Source: Streptomyces sp. NBC_01445 (GTDB lineage Bacteria; Actinomycetota; Actinomycetes; Streptomycetales; Streptomycetaceae). From it: DNA of 64,000 nt. Below the pieces are notes generated by a model. It saw only the letters and a program-made list of their open reading frames with translations, did not search any database and was not told the origin of the DNA. The stretch lies in assembly GCF_035918235.1 (NCBI RefSeq), contig NZ_CP109485.1:6507001-6571000 (forward strand). Direction: 5' to 3'. Within the stretch, counting starts at the first letter, position 1. Each line of letters opens with the position of its first letter. Made by a program: the position numbers and the translations under genes. Shown here piece by piece: positions 61,155 through 64,000 of the stretch.

Positions 61155-62141
61155 ATGAAGACGAACAAGCACAGCGTCGAGAAGGCGAACAAGCGCAACG
61201 GCGCCGTGATCGCACTGACCGCGCTGGCCCCGATCTCCTGGGGCTCGACCTACGCGGTGACCACGGAGTTCCTGCCACCCGACCGCCCGCTGTTCACCGG
61301 GCTGATGCGGGCGCTGCCGGCGGGCCTCCTCCTGCTGGCGCTGGCGCGCACGCTGCCGCGCGGCGCCTGGTGGTGGAAGTCCCTGGTCCTCGGTGCGCTG
61401 AACATCGGCGCGTTCTTCCCTCTCCTCTTCCTCTCCGCGTACCGCCTCCCCGGCGGCATGGCGGCGGTGGTCGGCTCGATCGGCCCCCTCTTCGTCGCGG
61501 GCCTCGCGACGCTCCTGCTCGGTGAACGCCCCACGCGCCGCACGCTGTTGACCGGCATCGCGGCCGCGCTCGGCGTCAGCCTCGTCGTCCTCAAGGCGGC
61601 GGGCGCGCTCGACCCGGTCGGCGCGCTGGCGGCGCTCGCGTCCACGGCGTCGATGTCGACGGGAACGGTCCTCACCAAGCGGTGGGGCCGCCCGGAAGGG
61701 GTGGGCCCCCTGGCGCTCACCGGCTGGCAGCTCACGGCCGGCGGTCTTCTCATCGCCCCGCTCGCCTTCCTCGTCGAGGGCGCGCCCCCGGCGCTGGACG
61801 GCCGGGCCGTCGCGGGTTACGCGTACCTGGCGCTCGCCAACACGGCGGTCGCGTACTGGCTGTGGTTCCGCGGCATCGGCCGCCTGACCGCGACGCAGGT
61901 CACGTTCCTCGGCCCGCTCTCGCCGCTGACGGCGGCGGTCATCGGCTGGGCGGCGCTCGGGCAGGCGCTGACGCCGGTGCAGCTGGTGGGCATGGCGCTG
62001 GCGTTCGGCGCGACGCTGCTGGGCCAGCGCCTGCCCCGGGCCGCCGCTTCACCCGCTTCACAGCCCCAACCTTTCAGTTCTGCTGAAGAGACGGAGCGGA
62101 AAGTTTCGATGGACCTGACGGGTGGAGAGCTGCGACGGTAG
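61155..62141 (+). CDS. EamA/DMT family transporter
   Basis: A 328-residue protein with ten hydrophobic spans in two EamA repeats (APISWGSTYAVTTEFLPP opens the first; GPLALTGWQLTAGGLLIAPLAF opens the second). These exporters release amino acids, nucleotides or metabolites. The N-terminus is basic and the C-terminal ~40 residues are hydrophilic. Divergent from marR, which is expected to repress it. ATG 61155 follows a weak GGGGGGC site. Confidence 0.88.
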   Translation: MKTNKHSVEKANKRNGAVIALTALAPISWGSTYAVTTEFLPPDRPLFTGLMRALPAGLLLLALARTLPRGAWWWKSLVLGALNIGAFFPLLFLSAYRLPGGMAAVVGSIGPLFVAGLATLLLGERPTRRTLLTGIAAALGVSLVVLKAAGALDPVGALAALASTASMSTGTVLTKRWGRPEGVGPLALTGWQLTAGGLLIAPLAFLVEGAPPALDGRAVAGYAYLALANTAVAYWLWFRGIGRLTATQVTFLGPLSPLTAAVIGWAALGQALTPVQLVGMALAFGATLLGQRLPRAAASPASQPQPFSSAEETERKVSMDLTGGELRR

Positions 62142-62181
62142 TCGGGTCGTAGCCAGATCACAGCTCAGGAGGGGATACGGG

Positions 62182-63147
62182 ATGGCGGTCCTGGACCGGA
62201 CAACCACCAGCGCCGAGAAGGCCGCATCGGGAGGTGGAGGAGCAGGAGGGCGCCGCGCCGGCAACGGGCTCGGCGCCGGCCTCGCGCTCGCGCTGCTCGC
62301 CACGGTGGTCTGGTCGGGCAGCTTCGTCACCTCCCGCGCGCTGCACGACAGCGTGCCCCCGATCCAGCACGCGTTCTGGCGCTGGATCATCGCGATCGCC
62401 GCGGTGGCGCCGTTCGCGGCGCGCTCCGCCTGGCGGCAGCGGGCACTGCTCCGCGCCCACCTGCGCTTCCTGCTGCTCGCCGCACTGCTCGGCGTGACCG
62501 TCTACAACACGCTCGTCAACCAGGCGGCGATGACGACGTCCGCCGGGAACATGGGCATGATCATGGCCGCGTCGCCCGTCCTGATGGCGGCGTACGAACG
62601 CCTCGGCGGGGTGCGGCTCGGGGCCCGCCGGGTGACCGGCACGGTCGTGGCGTGCGTGGGTGTTCTGCTTCTGGTCAGCAAGGGCTCCCTGGCGCCGGAC
62701 TTCACGGCGGGCGACCTGTGGGTGGTCGCGGCGGCGGTCTGCTTCGGCTCGTACAGCGCGCTGCTGCGGCGCCGGCCGGCGGAGATCGGCGGGCCCGCGT
62801 TCCTCTTCGCGACGTTCGTACTCGGCGCGCTGATGCTGCTGCCGGTGTTCCTCGTCAGCCTCGCCGTCCAGGGCGGCTTCGAGCCGACGGCGGCGACGGT
62901 CTCGCCCCTCCTGTACGTGGGTGTGGTCTCGTCCGCCGTCGCGTTCTTCGCGTGGAACAAGGCGATCGCCCAGATCGGCGCGGCCCGCGCCGGCGTCATC
63001 TACTACCTCCAGCCGGTGTGCGTGGCCCTGCTCTCGTACGCGGTCCTCGGCGAGGCCATGGGCGTGCTGCAGATCGCGTGCATGGCGCTGATCCTGGCGG
63101 GGGTGGCCCTCGGCTCCGCGACCCGGGGCGAGACCCGGATACGTTGA
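62182..63147 (+). CDS. EamA/DMT family transporter (second)
   Basis: A 321-residue EamA protein with ten spans after a ~30-residue Gly/Ala-rich N-terminus; motif TVVWSGSFVTSRALHDSVPP begins repeat one and LWVVAAAVCFGSYSALLRR repeat two. ATG 62182 has TCAGGAGGGG at good spacing; an upstream ATG at 62122 has none. Begins 40 bp after the first EamA gene, perhaps in the same transcript, and is followed 4 bp later by a LysR gene. Confidence 0.88.
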   Translation: MAVLDRTTTSAEKAASGGGGAGGRRAGNGLGAGLALALLATVVWSGSFVTSRALHDSVPPIQHAFWRWIIAIAAVAPFAARSAWRQRALLRAHLRFLLLAALLGVTVYNTLVNQAAMTTSAGNMGMIMAASPVLMAAYERLGGVRLGARRVTGTVVACVGVLLLVSKGSLAPDFTAGDLWVVAAAVCFGSYSALLRRRPAEIGGPAFLFATFVLGALMLLPVFLVSLAVQGGFEPTAATVSPLLYVGVVSSAVAFFAWNKAIAQIGAARAGVIYYLQPVCVALLSYAVLGEAMGVLQIACMALILAGVALGSATRGETRIR

Positions 63148-63151
63148 CCCC

Positions 63152-64000
63152 ATGCGCGCCACCGACTGGGACATCAAGAAGCTCGCGATCCTGCGGGCCC
63201 TGCGGGACCGGGGGACCGTCACGGCCACCGCACAGGCGCTGCTCATGACCCCGTCGGCCGTGTCGCAGCAGCTGACCAACCTGGCGAAACAGCTCGGCGT
63301 GCCGCTCCTGGAGGCGCACGGGCGGCGCGTACGCCTCACCGACGCCGCCCACCTCGTCCTGCGGCACGCCGAAGCCGTGTTCGCCCAACTGGAACGCGCC
63401 GACGCGGAGTTGGACGCGTATCTGCAGGGCGAGTCGGGGGAGGTGCGGGTCGCCGCCTTCTCCACCGCCGTGCCCGCCCTGGTGGTGCCCGCCGTACGCG
63501 CCCTGCGCACCGCCCACCCCGGGATCGCGGTCCGCGTGCGCGAGGCCGAGGCCGCGGAGGCGTACGAGCTGCTCTCGGCCGGTGACGTGGACCTGGCCCT
63601 GTCGCTCGCCGCGCACGCGCCCACCGCGCGGGACCCCAAGTTCACGCGGGTGCCGCTGCTCGCCGACCCGCTCGACGTGGCCCTGCCCACCGGGCATCCG
63701 CTGGCGGGAGCGGCGGGCCCGCGCCTGGCCGAGCTGGCCGGCGAGCACTGGATCTTCGGCGGTTCCGGACCCTGGTCGGAGATCACGCGGGCCGCGTGCG
63801 AGGCCGCCGGGTTCGTGCCCGAGCAGGCGCACAGCGCGGCCGGCTGGACGGCGATCCTGGCGATGGTCGAGGCGGGGATGGGCATCGCCCTGGTCCCGCG
63901 CATGGCGGCGGCGGGCCGAGAGGGCGTCGTGATGTGCGCGCTGGGCGAGGACCGGCCGGTCAGGCACGTGGTGGCGGCGGTGCGCAGCGGGTCGGAGGAG
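63152..64000 (+). CDS. LysR family transcriptional regulator (cut by window end)
   Basis: The first 283 residues are present; the stop lies outside the window. N-terminal winged helix-turn-helix at about 5-65 (DIKKLAILRALRDRGTVTAT, MTPSAVSQQLTNLAKQLG) and the start of a LysR-type effector domain (about 93 on: VRVAAFSTAVPALVVPAV). Located 4 bp after the EamA exporter on the same strand, so probably co-transcribed with it, unlike the usual divergent LysR layout. Confidence 0.9.
   Translation, partial: MRATDWDIKKLAILRALRDRGTVTATAQALLMTPSAVSQQLTNLAKQLGVPLLEAHGRRVRLTDAAHLVLRHAEAVFAQLERADAELDAYLQGESGEVRVAAFSTAVPALVVPAVRALRTAHPGIAVRVREAEAAEAYELLSAGDVDLALSLAAHAPTARDPKFTRVPLLADPLDVALPTGHPLAGAAGPRLAELAGEHWIFGGSGPWSEITRAACEAAGFVPEQAHSAAGWTAILAMVEAGMGIALVPRMAAAGREGVVMCALGEDRPVRHVVAAVRSGSEE

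Overview
The window is a high-GC, densely coded actinobacterial chromosome segment, almost certainly from a Streptomyces. The supporting signs are frequent GTG/TTG starts, ATGA/GTGA overlaps between genes, a TTG-started EttA, a class-E-sortase type cell-wall protein, a PknG-GlnH-GlnX type operon, and a gene set that matches the chitosan-oligosaccharide (csnR-EFGHK) locus. No phage, transposase, CRISPR array or secondary-metabolite megasynthase was seen.

Layout. 1-5.5 kb: MerR regulator, SAM methyltransferase, DedA membrane protein, MMPL transporter, a 37-aa membrane peptide and a VOC-fold protein. 5.5-12 kb: tRNA-Arg(UCU) with its own terminator, two dynamin-like/YfjP-like GTPases followed by a second SSB (likely dynA-dynB-ssbB, cell division and sporulation), and a cell-wall-anchored thioester-domain protein. 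12-15 kb: a less GC-rich accessory patch with a 148-bp imperfect palindrome, three genes of unknown role, a repeated 16-mer and a 3' half of a tRNA-Arg gene. It looks like the scar of a tRNA-targeting integrative element. 15-25 kb: ettA, a 4HBT thioesterase, a conserved hypothetical, and on the minus strand an ABC exporter of two FtsX-like permeases plus an ATPase with an AbrB-like tail. 25-27 kb: truncated globin and a PCMT-like methyltransferase. 26.8-37.4 kb (minus): a signalling operon of GlnX-like sensor, GlnH-like binding protein, coiled-coil protein, PknG-like kinase, PP2C phosphatase, VWA protein and zinc-ribbon FHA protein. In actinobacteria the PknG-GlnH-GlnX module senses amino acids outside the cell and controls 2-oxoglutarate dehydrogenase through a small FHA protein.

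37.5-39 kb: ECF-type sigma factor, SRPBCC protein and DUF3995-like membrane protein. 39.1-45.9 kb (minus): ROK repressor, ABC importer, GH4 glycosidase and sugar kinase, with a TAGGAA-GGT-TTCCTA operator in front. 46-50.3 kb: ECF sigma factor, zinc anti-sigma-like membrane protein and ABC exporter, all overlapping. 50.3-55.2 kb: HNH endonuclease, MscS channel and secreted GH84 enzyme. 55.5-58.1 kb: small repeat protein, malQ and a small, perhaps leaderless, membrane protein. 58.2-64 kb: three regulator/target pairs: TetR with a flavin monooxygenase, MarR with an EamA exporter, and a second EamA exporter with a LysR regulator that runs off the window.

The most striking non-coding signals are two phased operator arrays: five 14-nt-spaced palindromes between tetR and the monooxygenase, and four 15-bp tandem repeats running into a perfect dyad between marR and the EamA gene. 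Gene symbols rest on recognition of protein sequence and gene order only; no database search was possible.
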